A stretch of DNA of 64,000 nt from Azoarcus sp. KH32C (GCF_000349945.1 NC_020516.1:2046001-2110000), one strand, 5' to 3'. Shown: positions 7,131 through 16,894, numbered from the stretch's first letter. The notes: generated by a model from the letters alone, not told the origin. A program made the numbers and translations.

Positions 7131-9029
7131 ATGCTGGAATCAGTTCGCAATAACAAGCGCGTAGCGCAGATCATCCTCGCGGCGCTGGTCGTGCCGTTCG
7201 CGTTCTTCGGGTTGGATTCGTACTTCAAGGGCGGTCCCGGGGGTGTGGAGGTGGCGACGGTCGGGAAGTCGAAGATCTCCGTGGGAGAGTTCGAGCAGGC
7301 GTTGCGTGAGCAGCAGGATCGGCTGCGGCAGTCGATGGGTGGTGAGGTCGACCGGGCGATGCTCGAGTCGGAACCGATGCGGCGCGCGGTCGTTGAAAAT
7401 CTCGTCAATCAGCGCTTGCTGCTGCTGTATACGGCCGACAAGCGGCTGGGTGTCTCGCCGCAGGCCCTGCAGCAGATGATTTCCGGCATTGAGGCCTTTC
7501 AGCAGGACGGGCACTTCTCGCTGGAGCGGTATGAGGCCGCGATTCGCGCGCAAGGAATGACGCCGCAGGTGTTCGAAGCTCGTCTGGCGCAGGATCTGCG
7601 CATCCAGCAGATGGCGCAGGCGGTCGGCGAATCGGCGTTTCCGTCGCTGGTTTCGGCGCAGCGTTTCCTGAAGTCGCAGCTCGAAGAGCGGATGGTGAGC
7701 GAGATGCGTTTCCCGGTGGGTCGCTTCGCGGACGAGGTGAAGTTGGCCGAAGGTGCGGCGAAGAAGTTCTACGACGAGAATCCGCAGCGTTTCGAGCGCG
7801 CCGCGCGCCTGCGTGCCGAGTACGTGGTGTTCAATCAGGAGGCACTGCTGGCGAAGACGACGGTTTCGGACGACGCGGCTCGGGCCTTCTATAAGGCGAA
7901 TGCGGAGCGTTTCAGTCAGCCGGAAGAGCGCAATGCGCGGCACATCCTGATTACCGTAGCCGCGGATGCGGCGCCGGAAGCAGTGGAGAAGGCCAAGGCG
8001 AAGGCTGAAGGGATCCTTGCCCAAGTGCGCGAGAACCCGAAGCGTTTTGCCGAGCTGGCCAAGGCGGAGTCGCAAGACCCGGGCTCGGCGAGCCGCGGCG
8101 GCGATCTGGGCGCGTTCGGTCGCGGGACGATGGTGAAACCGTTCGAGGATGCAGCATTCAGCTTGGCAAAGGGGCAAATCAGCGATCTGGTGCGGTCCGA
8201 TTTTGGTTTCCACATCATCGAAGTGACCGATATCAAGCCGTCGCACGCCCGTCCGTTCGAAGAAGTGAAGGCCGAGATCGTAGAGGAGCTCAAGCGGCAG
8301 GACGCAAACAAGCGCTTTGCCGAACAGGCCGAGGTGTTTGCGAACACGGTCTATGAGCAATCCGATAGCCTGAAGCCGGTGGCCGATGCGCTGAAGTTGG
8401 AGGTCCACAAGACGGACTGGATTACCCGTCAGGGCGGTGCGCTCGGCGAGTACAAGAACGATAAGCTGCTGAACGCCCTCTTCGGTGACGAGGCAGCCAA
8501 GCACGGACGCAACGTCGAAGCCGTCGAGGTGACGCGCGGTACGCTGGTTTCGGCGCGTGTCGCCGAATTCCAGGACGCTCAGCGTCTGCCGTTCGAAGAA
8601 GTGAAGGCATCGATCGAGAAGCAACTGCGGGCCGACGAAGCTGCACGGCTTGCCGGTGAGCGTGGCGAGGCCGCATTGGCTGCACTGCGCAAGGGCGAGG
8701 CAGTCAGCGGGGACTGGATCGCAGCCCAAACCGTGCAGCGGGGCAAGCCGACACTGCCGCCGACGGCGATGGGGGCGATTTTCGGTGCCGAGACGGCGAA
8801 GCTTCCCTCTTATGCGGGGGCTGCGTCGGCCGATGGCGGCTACGTGGTCTATCGCATCGAGAGCGTGAATCGTCCGGATGTGGCGAAGGACGACAAGCGT
8901 GTGAAGGCGCTGGCGGGCCAGTATCAGCGTCTGATCGCGGAGCGTGACTTCAGTGCCTTCCTAACGTCGCTGCGCGACCGTTACAAGGTCGAAATCAACT
9001 CGGCTGCGCTGCGTCCGCAGCAGCCGTAA
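7131..9029 (+). CDS. ppiD: Periplasmic folding chaperone PpiD (SurA/parvulin family)
   Basis: PpiD is an inner-membrane-anchored periplasmic chaperone that meets proteins leaving the Sec translocon. The 632-residue product has a short cytoplasmic N-terminus, one membrane segment (about residues 10-28, QIILAALVVPFAFFGLDS), a SurA-like N-terminal chaperone domain, and a parvulin domain at about residues 265-365 (ARHILITVA ... GDLGAFGRGTMV ... FGFHIIEVTDI). The C-terminal third is the SurA-like lobe. The parvulin signature is well preserved, so isomerase activity is possible, although E. coli PpiD has little. The gene is transcribed alone and ends at a strong terminator shared with fabI. Confidence 0.93.
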   Translation: MLESVRNNKRVAQIILAALVVPFAFFGLDSYFKGGPGGVEVATVGKSKISVGEFEQALREQQDRLRQSMGGEVDRAMLESEPMRRAVVENLVNQRLLLLYTADKRLGVSPQALQQMISGIEAFQQDGHFSLERYEAAIRAQGMTPQVFEARLAQDLRIQQMAQAVGESAFPSLVSAQRFLKSQLEERMVSEMRFPVGRFADEVKLAEGAAKKFYDENPQRFERAARLRAEYVVFNQEALLAKTTVSDDAARAFYKANAERFSQPEERNARHILITVAADAAPEAVEKAKAKAEGILAQVRENPKRFAELAKAESQDPGSASRGGDLGAFGRGTMVKPFEDAAFSLAKGQISDLVRSDFGFHIIEVTDIKPSHARPFEEVKAEIVEELKRQDANKRFAEQAEVFANTVYEQSDSLKPVADALKLEVHKTDWITRQGGALGEYKNDKLLNALFGDEAAKHGRNVEAVEVTRGTLVSARVAEFQDAQRLPFEEVKASIEKQLRADEAARLAGERGEAALAALRKGEAVSGDWIAAQTVQRGKPTLPPTAMGAIFGAETAKLPSYAGAASADGGYVVYRIESVNRPDVAKDDKRVKALAGQYQRLIAERDFSAFLTSLRDRYKVEINSAALRPQQP

Positions 9030-9073
9030 CCGCGGGAGCCATCGGCGCTTGAAGGGTCGGTGGCACCCAAAAA

Positions 9074-9105
9074 AACAAAGCCCGGCGATGCCGGGCTTTG
9101 TTTTT
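9074..9105. terminator. Bidirectional intrinsic terminator between ppiD and fabI
   Basis: The stem AAAGCCCGGC / GCCGGGCTTT (9077-9086 and 9090-9099) has a GAT loop and is flanked by A-run AAAAAC on the left and GTTTTT on the right. It therefore works as an intrinsic terminator in both directions, fitting its place between convergent genes. Confidence 0.9.
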
Positions 9106-9127
9106 ACTGCAGTGTGCCGCTTGAGTA

Positions 9128-9922
9128 TTACTGCTGCGGCTCTGCGTTGCCGAGGGCAGTGGTGTTGAAGCCGCCATCGACATACATGATTTCGCCAGTC
9201 ATGCCGCTGGCGAGGTCGGAGCACAGGAAGGCCGCGGCGTTGCCGACTTCGTCAATGGTGACATTGCGGCGCAGCGGGGCGTTGTGTTCGTTGAAGGAGA
9301 GCAGCTTGCTGAAGCTGCCGATACCGGAGGCGGCAAGGGTCTTGATCGGGCCGGCGGAGATGGCGTTGACACGGGTGCCTTCCGGGCCGAGGCAGACCGC
9401 CAGGTAGCGCACGGACGCTTCGAGACTCGCCTTGGCGAGGCCCATGATGTTGTAGTTGGGCATCGTGCGCACGGCGCCGAGGTAGGACAAGGTCAGCATC
9501 GCTCCGTTGCGGCCCTTCATCAGCGGGCGTGCGGCTTTGGCGAGCAGCGGGAAGCTGGCGGCGCTGATTTCCTGGGAGATGCGGAAGGCGTCGCGCGAGA
9601 AGCCATCGAGGAAGTCGCCTTCGAGCGCGTCGCTGGGGGCGAAGGCGATCGAGTGGACGAGGCCGTCGAGGCCGTCCCATTTCTGCGCCAGTTGTTCGAA
9701 CAGGGCGGTGATTTCGTCGTCATTCTGCACGTCGCACGCGAAGATCAGTTCGGAGCCGAACTCGGCGGCCATCTTGGCGACGCGCTCCTGGAAGCGCTCG
9801 TTCTGGTAGGTGAAGGCGAGTTCGGCGCCTTCACGATGCATGGCCTTTGCAATGCCGTAGGAAATCGAGCGGTTGCTGAGCAAGCCCGTGATCAGAATGC
9901 GTTTCCCTGCGAGAAAGCCCAT
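9128..9922 (-). CDS. fabI: Enoyl-[acyl-carrier-protein] reductase (NADH) FabI
   Basis: FabI carries out the last reduction of each fatty-acid elongation cycle, reducing trans-2-enoyl-ACP with NADH; it is the triclosan target. The 264-residue product has the FabI-type N-terminus ILITGLLSNRSISYGIAKA (residues 9-27), and the active-site pair Tyr157 and Lys164 in the Y-x6-K spacing that separates FabI from ordinary SDRs, with Tyr147 also in place (SYLGA). The C-terminal segment GEIMYVDGGFN is typical. It is transcribed leftward, convergent with ppiD and divergent from the ABC transporter genes. No second enoyl-ACP reductase is present in the window. Confidence 0.97.
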   Translation of the reverse strand: MGFLAGKRILITGLLSNRSISYGIAKAMHREGAELAFTYQNERFQERVAKMAAEFGSELIFACDVQNDDEITALFEQLAQKWDGLDGLVHSIAFAPSDALEGDFLDGFSRDAFRISQEISAASFPLLAKAARPLMKGRNGAMLTLSYLGAVRTMPNYNIMGLAKASLEASVRYLAVCLGPEGTRVNAISAGPIKTLAASGIGSFSKLLSFNEHNAPLRRNVTIDEVGNAAAFLCSDLASGMTGEIMYVDGGFNTTALGNAEPQQ

Positions 9923-10087
9923 TTTGGGTGAAGCTCCGTCTTGAAGATCGGCGGATTATAGCCGATGGGGTCGGGGACGCGGTGCCTTGGTGTTCGCTGG
10001 GGATGTTTTGGGGCAGTCTCGTTGTGTCGGAAATGCTTCGCGCGGCGCACCGCATTGGACGGTCGGGGACAGGTAGAATCGCCAGTC

Positions 10088-12259
10088 ATGTTCCGGCGCA
10101 TGCTTTCCTTCCTCTTCGTCAGCGTTCTGCTATCGGCCTGTGGCCCGGTCTGGAACGATCCCTATCCGGCGGCCGAGCGTGGGCAGAACATCCTTTATTC
10201 GGCCTTTACGGACCGGCCGAAGCACCTCGATCCCGTGCAGTCCTACAGCGAAGACGAGGCGACGTTTCTCTATCAGATCTACGAGCCGCCGCTTCAGTAC
10301 GACTACCTGAAGCGGCCCTATACGCTGATTCCGGGCAGTGCCGCCGAGATGCCGCAAGTGCGTCGCTACGACGCGTCCGGCGCGCTCTTGCCCGATGATG
10401 CTTCGGCAGATCGCGTTGCACGTACCGTGTACGAAGTGAAGATCCGGCCGGGAGTGATGTATCAACCGCATCCGGCCTTCGCCAAACGTCCGGACGGGAG
10501 CCCGCGCTATCTCGACCTCGGTGGCGACGATCTGCGAGGGGTGCGCGGGGTCTCCGATTTCCGCGAAACGGGGACGCGCGAACTCGAAGCGGGGGATTTC
10601 GTTTACCAGATGAAGCGGCTCGCGCATCCTCGCCTGCACTCACCGATCTTCGAACTGATCGCGGAGTACTTGCCGGGGCTGAAGACGCTGCAGCAACAAC
10701 TGGCCGAGGAGGCGAAGCGCAACTTGGGATGGATCGATCTGAATCGCTTCGATCTGCCCGGGGTCGAAATCGCCGATCGCTACACGTATCGAATCACGCT
10801 TAAAGGGGCGTATCCGCAGTTCCTATACTGGCTGTCGATGCCGTTCTTCGCGCCGGTCCCACCGGAGGCCGACCGCTTCTTTGGTCAGCCGGGATTTGCC
10901 GAGCGGAATCTGACGCTCGATTGGTGGCCGATTGGAACCGGGCCGTACATGCTGGTCGAGAACAATCCCAACGCGCGCATGGTGCTCGCCCGCAACCCGA
11001 ATTTCCGCGGAGAGCCGTACCCGTGCGAGGGGAGTCCGGCTGATCGCGAGGCGGGCTTGCTCGAAGATTGCGGCAAGCCGATGCCCTTCGTCGACAAGAT
11101 CGTGTTTTCGCGCGAGCGCGAGGGGATTCCGTACTGGAACAAGTTCTTGCAGGGGTATTACGACGCGTCGGGGGTGTCGTCCGATAACTTCGACCAGGCG
11201 GTGACGATGACCAGTCAGGGCGAGGTGATGCTGTCCGACGACATGCGCGCCCAAGGGATTCAGCTGCTGACGTCGGTCTCGCCGTCGGTGTTCTACCTCG
11301 GCTTCAACATGCTCGACAGCGTCGTCGGGGGCGGGGACGGCGCCGAAGGAAAAGCGCGTGCGCGCAAGCTCAGGCAGGCGATTTCGGTGGCGCTCGACAT
11401 CGACGAGTTCGTGTCGATCTTCATGAACGGTCGAGGGGTGACGGCGATGCATCCGATCCCGCCCGGGATCTTCGGTGCACGTGAGGGAGAGGCCGGTATC
11501 AACCCGGTGGTGTACGAGTGGCGTGACGGGCATCCGCTACGGCGCGGGATCGAGACCGCCAAGCGGCTGCTTGCCGAGGCGGGTTATCCGAACGGACGTG
11601 ACGCAAAGACCGGCGAGCCACTGATCATCAATCTCGACACGACGCCGGGCGGCCTCGGCGACAAGGCACGCTCGGACTGGCTGGCCAAGCAATTCCGTGA
11701 GCTGGGCATCCAGTTCGTGGTTCGCGCGACCGACTACAACCGGTTCCAGGACAAGATCCGCAATGGCAGTGCCCAGCTCTTCTTTTTCGGGTGGAATGCC
11801 GACTATCCCGACCCGGAGAACATGCTGTTCCTGCTCCATGGCGCACAGGCGAAGGTGAAGGAGTCGGGGCAGAATGCGGCCAACTACATCAATCCGGAGT
11901 ATGACCGCCTCTTCGAACAGATGAAGAGCATGCCGGACGGACCGGCGCGGCAGGAGGTGATCGACCGGATGGTGGCTATCCTGCAGCAGGATGCGCCGTG
12001 GGTGTTCGGCTTCCATCCGAAAGCCTATTCCTTGCAGCACGGTTGGGTCATGAACCGGAAGGCGGGTTCGATGGTGCGCAATACCTTGAAGTACCAGCGT
12101 ATCGATCTGGCAAAACGCGAGGCGGCGCGCGCCGCCTGGAATCGCCCGGTGGTCTGGCCGATGGCGCTTGTCGCGCTGTTGCTTGCCGCGATCATTGCGC
12201 CGGCAGCGGTGCATTTCCGGCGCCGGGAACGCGCGACCGCGATCGGAGGAGGGCGCTGA
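10088..12259 (+). CDS. ABC transporter substrate-binding lipoprotein, family 5 (peptide type)
   Basis: The 723-residue product belongs to the extracellular solute-binding family 5 (oligopeptide/dipeptide type), periplasmic and lipid-anchored. I chose the ATG at 10088 because it yields a lipoprotein signal peptide with the lipobox LLSAC; the frame reaches back to 9965 without signal-like sequence. Family features include LDPVQSYSEDEATFLYQIYE near the N-terminus and the lobe segments around SDWLAKQFRELGI and NADYPDPENML. It is longer than usual (500-600) and carries an unusual C-terminal hydrophobic segment (about 690-710, VALLLAAIIAPAAV) followed by arginines, so it may be anchored at both ends. 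The stop overlaps the next start (TGATG). Substrate unknown. Confidence 0.87.
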   Translation: MFRRMLSFLFVSVLLSACGPVWNDPYPAAERGQNILYSAFTDRPKHLDPVQSYSEDEATFLYQIYEPPLQYDYLKRPYTLIPGSAAEMPQVRRYDASGALLPDDASADRVARTVYEVKIRPGVMYQPHPAFAKRPDGSPRYLDLGGDDLRGVRGVSDFRETGTRELEAGDFVYQMKRLAHPRLHSPIFELIAEYLPGLKTLQQQLAEEAKRNLGWIDLNRFDLPGVEIADRYTYRITLKGAYPQFLYWLSMPFFAPVPPEADRFFGQPGFAERNLTLDWWPIGTGPYMLVENNPNARMVLARNPNFRGEPYPCEGSPADREAGLLEDCGKPMPFVDKIVFSREREGIPYWNKFLQGYYDASGVSSDNFDQAVTMTSQGEVMLSDDMRAQGIQLLTSVSPSVFYLGFNMLDSVVGGGDGAEGKARARKLRQAISVALDIDEFVSIFMNGRGVTAMHPIPPGIFGAREGEAGINPVVYEWRDGHPLRRGIETAKRLLAEAGYPNGRDAKTGEPLIINLDTTPGGLGDKARSDWLAKQFRELGIQFVVRATDYNRFQDKIRNGSAQLFFFGWNADYPDPENMLFLLHGAQAKVKESGQNAANYINPEYDRLFEQMKSMPDGPARQEVIDRMVAILQQDAPWVFGFHPKAYSLQHGWVMNRKAGSMVRNTLKYQRIDLAKREAARAAWNRPVVWPMALVALLLAAIIAPAAVHFRRRERATAIGGGR

Positions 12260-13236
12260 TGTTCGCGTATATTGTCCGGCGGCTGCTGCTGGCGGGGCCG
12301 ATCCTGATCGGCGTGAACGTGCTGACCTTCGCGTTGTTCTTCGTCGTGAATTCGCCGGACGACATGGCGCGCATGCAGTTGGGTGTGAAGCGGGTGACGC
12401 CGGAGGCGATCGAGCGCTGGAAGGTCGAGCGCGGCTACGACCGACCCCTGTTCTTCAATGTGCAGGCGGCCGGGGCGGAGCGACTCACCGACACGATCTT
12501 CTTTCGTAAGTCGTTGCGCATGTTCGCGTTCGACTTCGGCCGGTCGGACGACGGGCGCAACATTGCGCAGGAGATCCGTGACCGCATGGGACCGTCGCTC
12601 GCTTTGGCATTGCCGACGTTCGTGTTGGGGCTCTTCGTCTCGGTGTCGTTCGCGCTGATGCTGGTGTTCTTCCGTGCGACCTACCTCGACTTCTGGGGCG
12701 TCGTGCAGTGTGTGGCGATGATGTCGATTTCGAGTCTGTTTTACATCATCGGGGGGCAGTGGCTGGTATCGAAGGTGTGGGCTCTCGTGCCGATTTCGGG
12801 CTACGCGCCCGGGTTCGATGCGATGCGCTTCCTGGCGTTGCCGGTCGCGATCAGCGTCATCGCCGGAGTCGGGTCGAACGCTCGCTGGTATCGGACGATC
12901 TTTCTCGAAGAGATCTCGAAGGACTACGTGCGTACGGCGCGGGCGAAGGGGTTGTCCGAGCGGGTGGTGCTGTTCCGGCACGTGCTGAAGAACGCGATGA
13001 TTCCGATCCTGACCGGGGTGGTGGTCGTGATTCCGCTGCTCTTCATGGGGAGTCTCGTGGTGGAGTCCTTCTTCGGCATCCCCGGCTTGGGGAGTTATAC
13101 GATCGATGCGATCAATGCTCAGGATTTCGCGGTGGTGCGCGCGATGGTGTTCATCGGCTCGGTGCTTTACATCGTCGGTCTGCTGCTGACCGACATCTCC
13201 TATACGCTGGTCGATCCGCGGGTCAGGCTGGAGTAG
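12259..13236 (+). CDS. ABC transporter permease, OppB/DppB type
   Basis: This 325-residue inner-membrane protein is the first permease of the peptide-type importer. It starts with the canonical MFAYIVRRLLLAGPILIGVN and has about six membrane segments with the EAA-loop sequence DYVRTARAKGLSE (residues 225-240) that contacts the ATPase. VVESFFGIPGLGS is also typical of OppB. Its ATG at 12259 shares bases with the TGA of the binding-protein gene, which implies translational coupling; the open frame upstream of that lies inside the previous gene. It follows the usual order of binding protein, permease 1, permease 2. Confidence 0.92.
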   Translation: MFAYIVRRLLLAGPILIGVNVLTFALFFVVNSPDDMARMQLGVKRVTPEAIERWKVERGYDRPLFFNVQAAGAERLTDTIFFRKSLRMFAFDFGRSDDGRNIAQEIRDRMGPSLALALPTFVLGLFVSVSFALMLVFFRATYLDFWGVVQCVAMMSISSLFYIIGGQWLVSKVWALVPISGYAPGFDAMRFLALPVAISVIAGVGSNARWYRTIFLEEISKDYVRTARAKGLSERVVLFRHVLKNAMIPILTGVVVVIPLLFMGSLVVESFFGIPGLGSYTIDAINAQDFAVVRAMVFIGSVLYIVGLLLTDISYTLVDPRVRLE

Positions 13237-13238
13237 GC

Positions 13239-14645
13239 ATGAATTTCCTGCCCGTGGTGCTGTGGACCGATGCGCTGTTCTTTCTGCTCGTAGTGGTGGC
13301 GGGCGGGATGATCTTCCACGTGCGGCGCAGCGAGCCGCTGCGCGAGGCTTGGAGCAAGGTGGGCAGGCGCGCGGCGGGCATGGCGTCGGCCACGATATTG
13401 CTCGTGTTCCTGACGCTCGGCGTGATCGACAGTCTTCATTATCGGGCGGCCTTGCCGGCTGCCGCCGGCGATGCCAAGGTCGCCTACTCGTCCGAGGTGT
13501 TGAGTGCGCTGGATGCGGTACTCGCATCGCTGCGCAAGCAGACCGAGAAGACGTATTCGGCGCCTTTCGCAACCGAACTTTATGCGCGAGAGACCGTGGA
13601 ACTTCCCGGCGGTGGGCAGGCACGTGTCTACCCGCGGCTGGCCTACGGCGGGGCGCATCTCGCCGACCCGCAGGCCGATCGCGCAAGGGATATCGCGCGA
13701 CGAGCGCTGGCAGGCGCTGGCGTCGGTTTGCTGGTGTGGGGCGTCATTGCCCTGGCGGTGACGGCCGCATTGGCGCGGCGTTCGGGGCGTAGCCTCGCGA
13801 ACTCCGCTCATGCGCTCGTACGTGGACGCACGGTGCTCGCATGGCGGTCGGCGCTCGTCACGCTCGGGTTGTTGCTAGTTAGCGTCGGCGTCCTGGTGGC
13901 GCTGGCGCCCTATTACCACGTCTTCGGGACGGACAAGGTCGGGCAGGACGTGCTTTATCTGTCCTTGAAGAGCGTGCGGACGGCCCTGATCATCGGGACG
14001 CTGACGACGCTCGTGATGCTGCCGTTTGCCGTGGCCTTGGGGATTCTTGCGGGCTACCTGGGCGGCTGGGTCGATGACCTGATCCAGTACCTGTACACGG
14101 TGCTCAGCGCGATCCCCGGCGTGTTGTTGATCGCGGCGGCGGTGCTGATGATGCAGGTCGTCATCGACACCCATCTGCAATGGTTCTCGACTGCGGCCGA
14201 GCGGGCCGACGCACGGCTCATGGCCTTGTGCATGATTCTCGGGATCACCAGCTGGACGGGGTTGTGCCGTCTGCTGCGGGGCGAGACGCTGAAATTGCGC
14301 GAGCTGGAGTATGTGCAGGCCGCGCGGGCCTTCGGAGTGCGGACATCGGCGATCATGCGCCGCCATGTGCTGCCGAACGTGATGCACATCGTGCTGATCG
14401 CGCTGGTGATGGATTTCTCCGGCCTCGTCCTGGCGGAAGCGGTGTTGTCCTATGTCGGGATCGGCGTGGATCCCACGACGATCAGCTTCGGGACGATGAT
14501 CAACATGGCGCGGGCGGAACTCGCTCGCGATCCGATGGTGTGGTGGTCGCTTCTTGCCGCATTCGTCTTCATGTTCGTGTTGGTGTTGTCCGCCAACCTG
14601 TTCGCGGACGTCGTGCGCGACGCCTTCGATCCACGCCGCAGCTGA
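13239..14645 (+). CDS. ABC transporter permease, OppC/DppC type, with N-terminal extension
   Basis: The second permease (468 residues) is clearly longer than the 280-300 residues usual for OppC. Residues 190-468 form the normal permease, with GTDKVGQDVLYLSLKSVRT and the EAA loop EYVQAARAFGVRTSAIM. Residues 1-185 hold about three extra membrane segments and an Ala-rich loop between them (around ALDAVLASLRKQTEKTY) with no family I recognise. The start ATG at 13239 is 2 bp after the upstream permease stop. No ATPase gene (OppD/OppF) follows; the next gene is selO. The transporter must therefore borrow ATPases from elsewhere. Confidence 0.88.
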   Translation: MNFLPVVLWTDALFFLLVVVAGGMIFHVRRSEPLREAWSKVGRRAAGMASATILLVFLTLGVIDSLHYRAALPAAAGDAKVAYSSEVLSALDAVLASLRKQTEKTYSAPFATELYARETVELPGGGQARVYPRLAYGGAHLADPQADRARDIARRALAGAGVGLLVWGVIALAVTAALARRSGRSLANSAHALVRGRTVLAWRSALVTLGLLLVSVGVLVALAPYYHVFGTDKVGQDVLYLSLKSVRTALIIGTLTTLVMLPFAVALGILAGYLGGWVDDLIQYLYTVLSAIPGVLLIAAAVLMMQVVIDTHLQWFSTAAERADARLMALCMILGITSWTGLCRLLRGETLKLRELEYVQAARAFGVRTSAIMRRHVLPNVMHIVLIALVMDFSGLVLAEAVLSYVGIGVDPTTISFGTMINMARAELARDPMVWWSLLAAFVFMFVLVLSANLFADVVRDAFDPRRS

Positions 14646-14751
14646 ATACCGCTTGATCCGTGATCCGACGCGGTGCGAACCAAGTGCCGCGCCATGCGTC
14701 TGACCGTCTGACCAACGCAGCCCCAACCCCAACAGTCGTTACTCCAAAATA

Positions 14752-16311
14752 ATGAGATCCCTTCAATTCGATAACCGCTTCGTGCGGGAGCTTCCGGGCG
14801 ATCCCGAGCCATCGCCTCACGTGCGTCAGGTGCATGGAGCGTGTTACTCCCGGGTCATGCCGACTCCCGTACGTGAGCCGCGGCTGATCGCATGGTCGCC
14901 CGAAATGGCGAGTGCGCTCGGGTTTGACGAAGCGGATGTCCGCTCGCCGGAATTTGCGCAGGTCTTTGGCGGCAATGCGCTGTTGCCGGGCATGGAGCCG
15001 TATGCGGCATGCTATGGCGGGCATCAGTTCGGCAATTGGGCCGGACAACTCGGCGACGGTCGCGCGATCACGCTGGGCGAGGCGGTCAATGCGAAGGGCG
15101 AGCGCTATGAGTTGCAGTTGAAGGGGGCGGGCAAGACGCCGTATTCGCGTACCGCCGACGGGCGCGCGGTATTGCGGTCGTCGATCCGCGAGTTCCTGTG
15201 CAGCGAGGCGATGCACCATCTGGGTATTCCGACGACGCGCGCGCTATGCATTGTCGGCACGGGGGAAGATGTCATCCGAGACATGTTCTACGACGGCCAT
15301 CCGCGTGCGGAGCCGGGGGCCGTGGTGTGCCGCGTGGCGCCGTCTTTCATCCGCTTTGGCAATTTTGAAATCTTCTCTGCGCGCGGTGATGAGCAGTTGC
15401 TCGCGCAACTGGTCGATTTCACGATCGCACGGGATTTCCCTGAGCTTGGCGGGACGACCGAGACGCGCCGGACGGAGTGGTTCCACACGGTTTGCGAGCG
15501 TACCGCGCGTTTGATGGCCGAGTGGATGCGGGTCGGCTTCGTCCATGGCGTGATGAACACCGACAACATGTCGATTCTCGGCCTGACGATCGACTACGGC
15601 CCCTACGGATGGATCGACAACTTCGATCCGGATTGGACGCCGAATACCACGGACGCGTCGGGGCGACGCTACCGCTTCGGTAATCAGCCGGGCATCGGGC
15701 AGTGGAATCTGTGGCAGTTGGGAAATGCCTTGTACCCAGCTTTCGGCTCGGTCGAGCCGCTGCAGGAGGGGCTAGATCGCTATGCCGTCGTTTACGCCCG
15801 TGAACGGGAGCGCACGCTCGCCGGGAAGTTGGGACTGACGATGTTTCATGAGGGGGATAGCGAACTGGTCGATACGCTCCATACCTTGCTGGCGCGCGCC
15901 GAAGTCGACATGACGATCTTCTTCCGTGGCTTGGCCGATGTCGATCTGCAGCAACCGTCGATCGAACCTGTCAGGGAGGCGTTCTACAACGAGGCGCTGC
16001 TCGAGCGCGAAAGCGCTGCATTCGCTGACTGGCTTGCGCGCTATGCAGCACGGGCGCTTCAGGATGGCGTGCCGCCGGAGCTGCGGCGCGAGCGGATGAA
16101 TGCGGCTAATCCGTGCTACGTGCTGCGCAATTACCTCGCGCAGGAGGCGATCGACGCGGCCGAGCAGGGGGACAATGCGTTGATCCTGGAACTGCTCGAC
16201 GTGATGCGTCGTCCCTACGAGGATCAGCCGGGGCGCGAGCGTTTTGCCGCGAAACGGCCGGACTGGGCGCGCCAGCGGGCCGGGTGCTCGATGCTGTCGT
16301 GCAGTTCGTGA
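14752..16311 (+). CDS. selO: Protein adenylyltransferase SelO (YdiU family)
   Basis: SelO is a pseudokinase-fold enzyme known to transfer AMP from ATP to Ser, Thr or Tyr of target proteins, linked to redox stress. The 519-residue product has the family blocks GGHQFGNWAGQLGDGRAI (about residues 87-104), LKGAGKTPYSRTADGRAVLR (123-142) and the metal-binding loop GVMNTDNMSILGLTIDYGP (about 266-284). The C-terminus ends CSMLSCSS; the penultimate-residue Cys motif replaces the selenocysteine found in eukaryotic SelO. The ATG at 14752 gives the usual start MRSLQFDNRFVRELPGD. It stands 106 bp after the transporter operon and is convergent with smpB. Confidence 0.95.
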   Translation: MRSLQFDNRFVRELPGDPEPSPHVRQVHGACYSRVMPTPVREPRLIAWSPEMASALGFDEADVRSPEFAQVFGGNALLPGMEPYAACYGGHQFGNWAGQLGDGRAITLGEAVNAKGERYELQLKGAGKTPYSRTADGRAVLRSSIREFLCSEAMHHLGIPTTRALCIVGTGEDVIRDMFYDGHPRAEPGAVVCRVAPSFIRFGNFEIFSARGDEQLLAQLVDFTIARDFPELGGTTETRRTEWFHTVCERTARLMAEWMRVGFVHGVMNTDNMSILGLTIDYGPYGWIDNFDPDWTPNTTDASGRRYRFGNQPGIGQWNLWQLGNALYPAFGSVEPLQEGLDRYAVVYARERERTLAGKLGLTMFHEGDSELVDTLHTLLARAEVDMTIFFRGLADVDLQQPSIEPVREAFYNEALLERESAAFADWLARYAARALQDGVPPELRRERMNAANPCYVLRNYLAQEAIDAAEQGDNALILELLDVMRRPYEDQPGRERFAAKRPDWARQRAGCSMLSCSS

Positions 16312-16327
16312 CTTCGCCGGGACGGCG

Positions 16328-16774
16328 TCAGACCTTGGTCTTCATCAGCCGCGCCTTGTCGCGCTCCCAATCGCGCTGTTTGGAGTCTTCGCGCTTGTCG
16401 TATTGCTTCTTGCCTTTCGCGAGGCCGATGAGCGCTTTGACGCGGCCCTTGGCGTAGTGCAGATCGAGCGGCACGAGGGTGTAGCCCGCGCGCTCGACCT
16501 TGCCGATGAGCTTTGCGATTTCGCCTGCATGCAGCAGCAGTTTGCGCGTACGGACCGGGTCGGGGCTGACGTGGTTGGAAGCGCTGGCAAGAGCCGTGAT
16601 GTGCATGCCGAGGATGAAGATTTCCTCGCCCCGGATGATGACGTAGGCTTCCTTGATATTGGCGCGGCCGGCGCGGATCGCCTTGACCTCCCAGCCTTCG
16701 AGGACGAGCCCGGCCTCGTACTTCTCTTCGATGAAGTAGTCGTGAAAGGCCTTGCGATTGTCGACGATGCTCAT
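16328..16774 (-). CDS. smpB: SsrA-binding protein SmpB
   Basis: SmpB binds tmRNA and brings it to stalled ribosomes for trans-translation. The product is 148 residues, close to the usual 150-160. Signature segments are KAFHDYFIEEKYEAGLVL, GWEVKAIRAGRANIKEAYV, and a basic tail (DWERDKARLMKTKV) that mimics the tRNA anticodon region in the decoding centre. It lies 17 bp from the convergent selO end and is divergent from ratA. This smpB-ratA-rnfH arrangement is common in beta- and gammaproteobacteria. The tmRNA gene ssrA was not seen in the window. Confidence 0.97.
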   Translation of the reverse strand: MSIVDNRKAFHDYFIEEKYEAGLVLEGWEVKAIRAGRANIKEAYVIIRGEEIFILGMHITALASASNHVSPDPVRTRKLLLHAGEIAKLIGKVERAGYTLVPLDLHYAKGRVKALIGLAKGKKQYDKREDSKQRDWERDKARLMKTKV

Positions 16775-16894
16775 GAGTGACGGAAATCCTGTGGGTGCTG
16801 GGGCATCCGGTCGTCTGCGGGAGGCCGCAGCCGGGGCCTTGCGGTAGAATCGCGCATTTTAGCAGTTCGACGGAGCCCCCGTCCCCATCCCCTC

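Noticed and set aside
10055..10079. TTGGAC and TAGAAT upstream of the ABC transporter genes as a promoter
   Set aside because: The spacing is only 13 bp, too short for sigma-70; the TAGAAT box alone is not enough.
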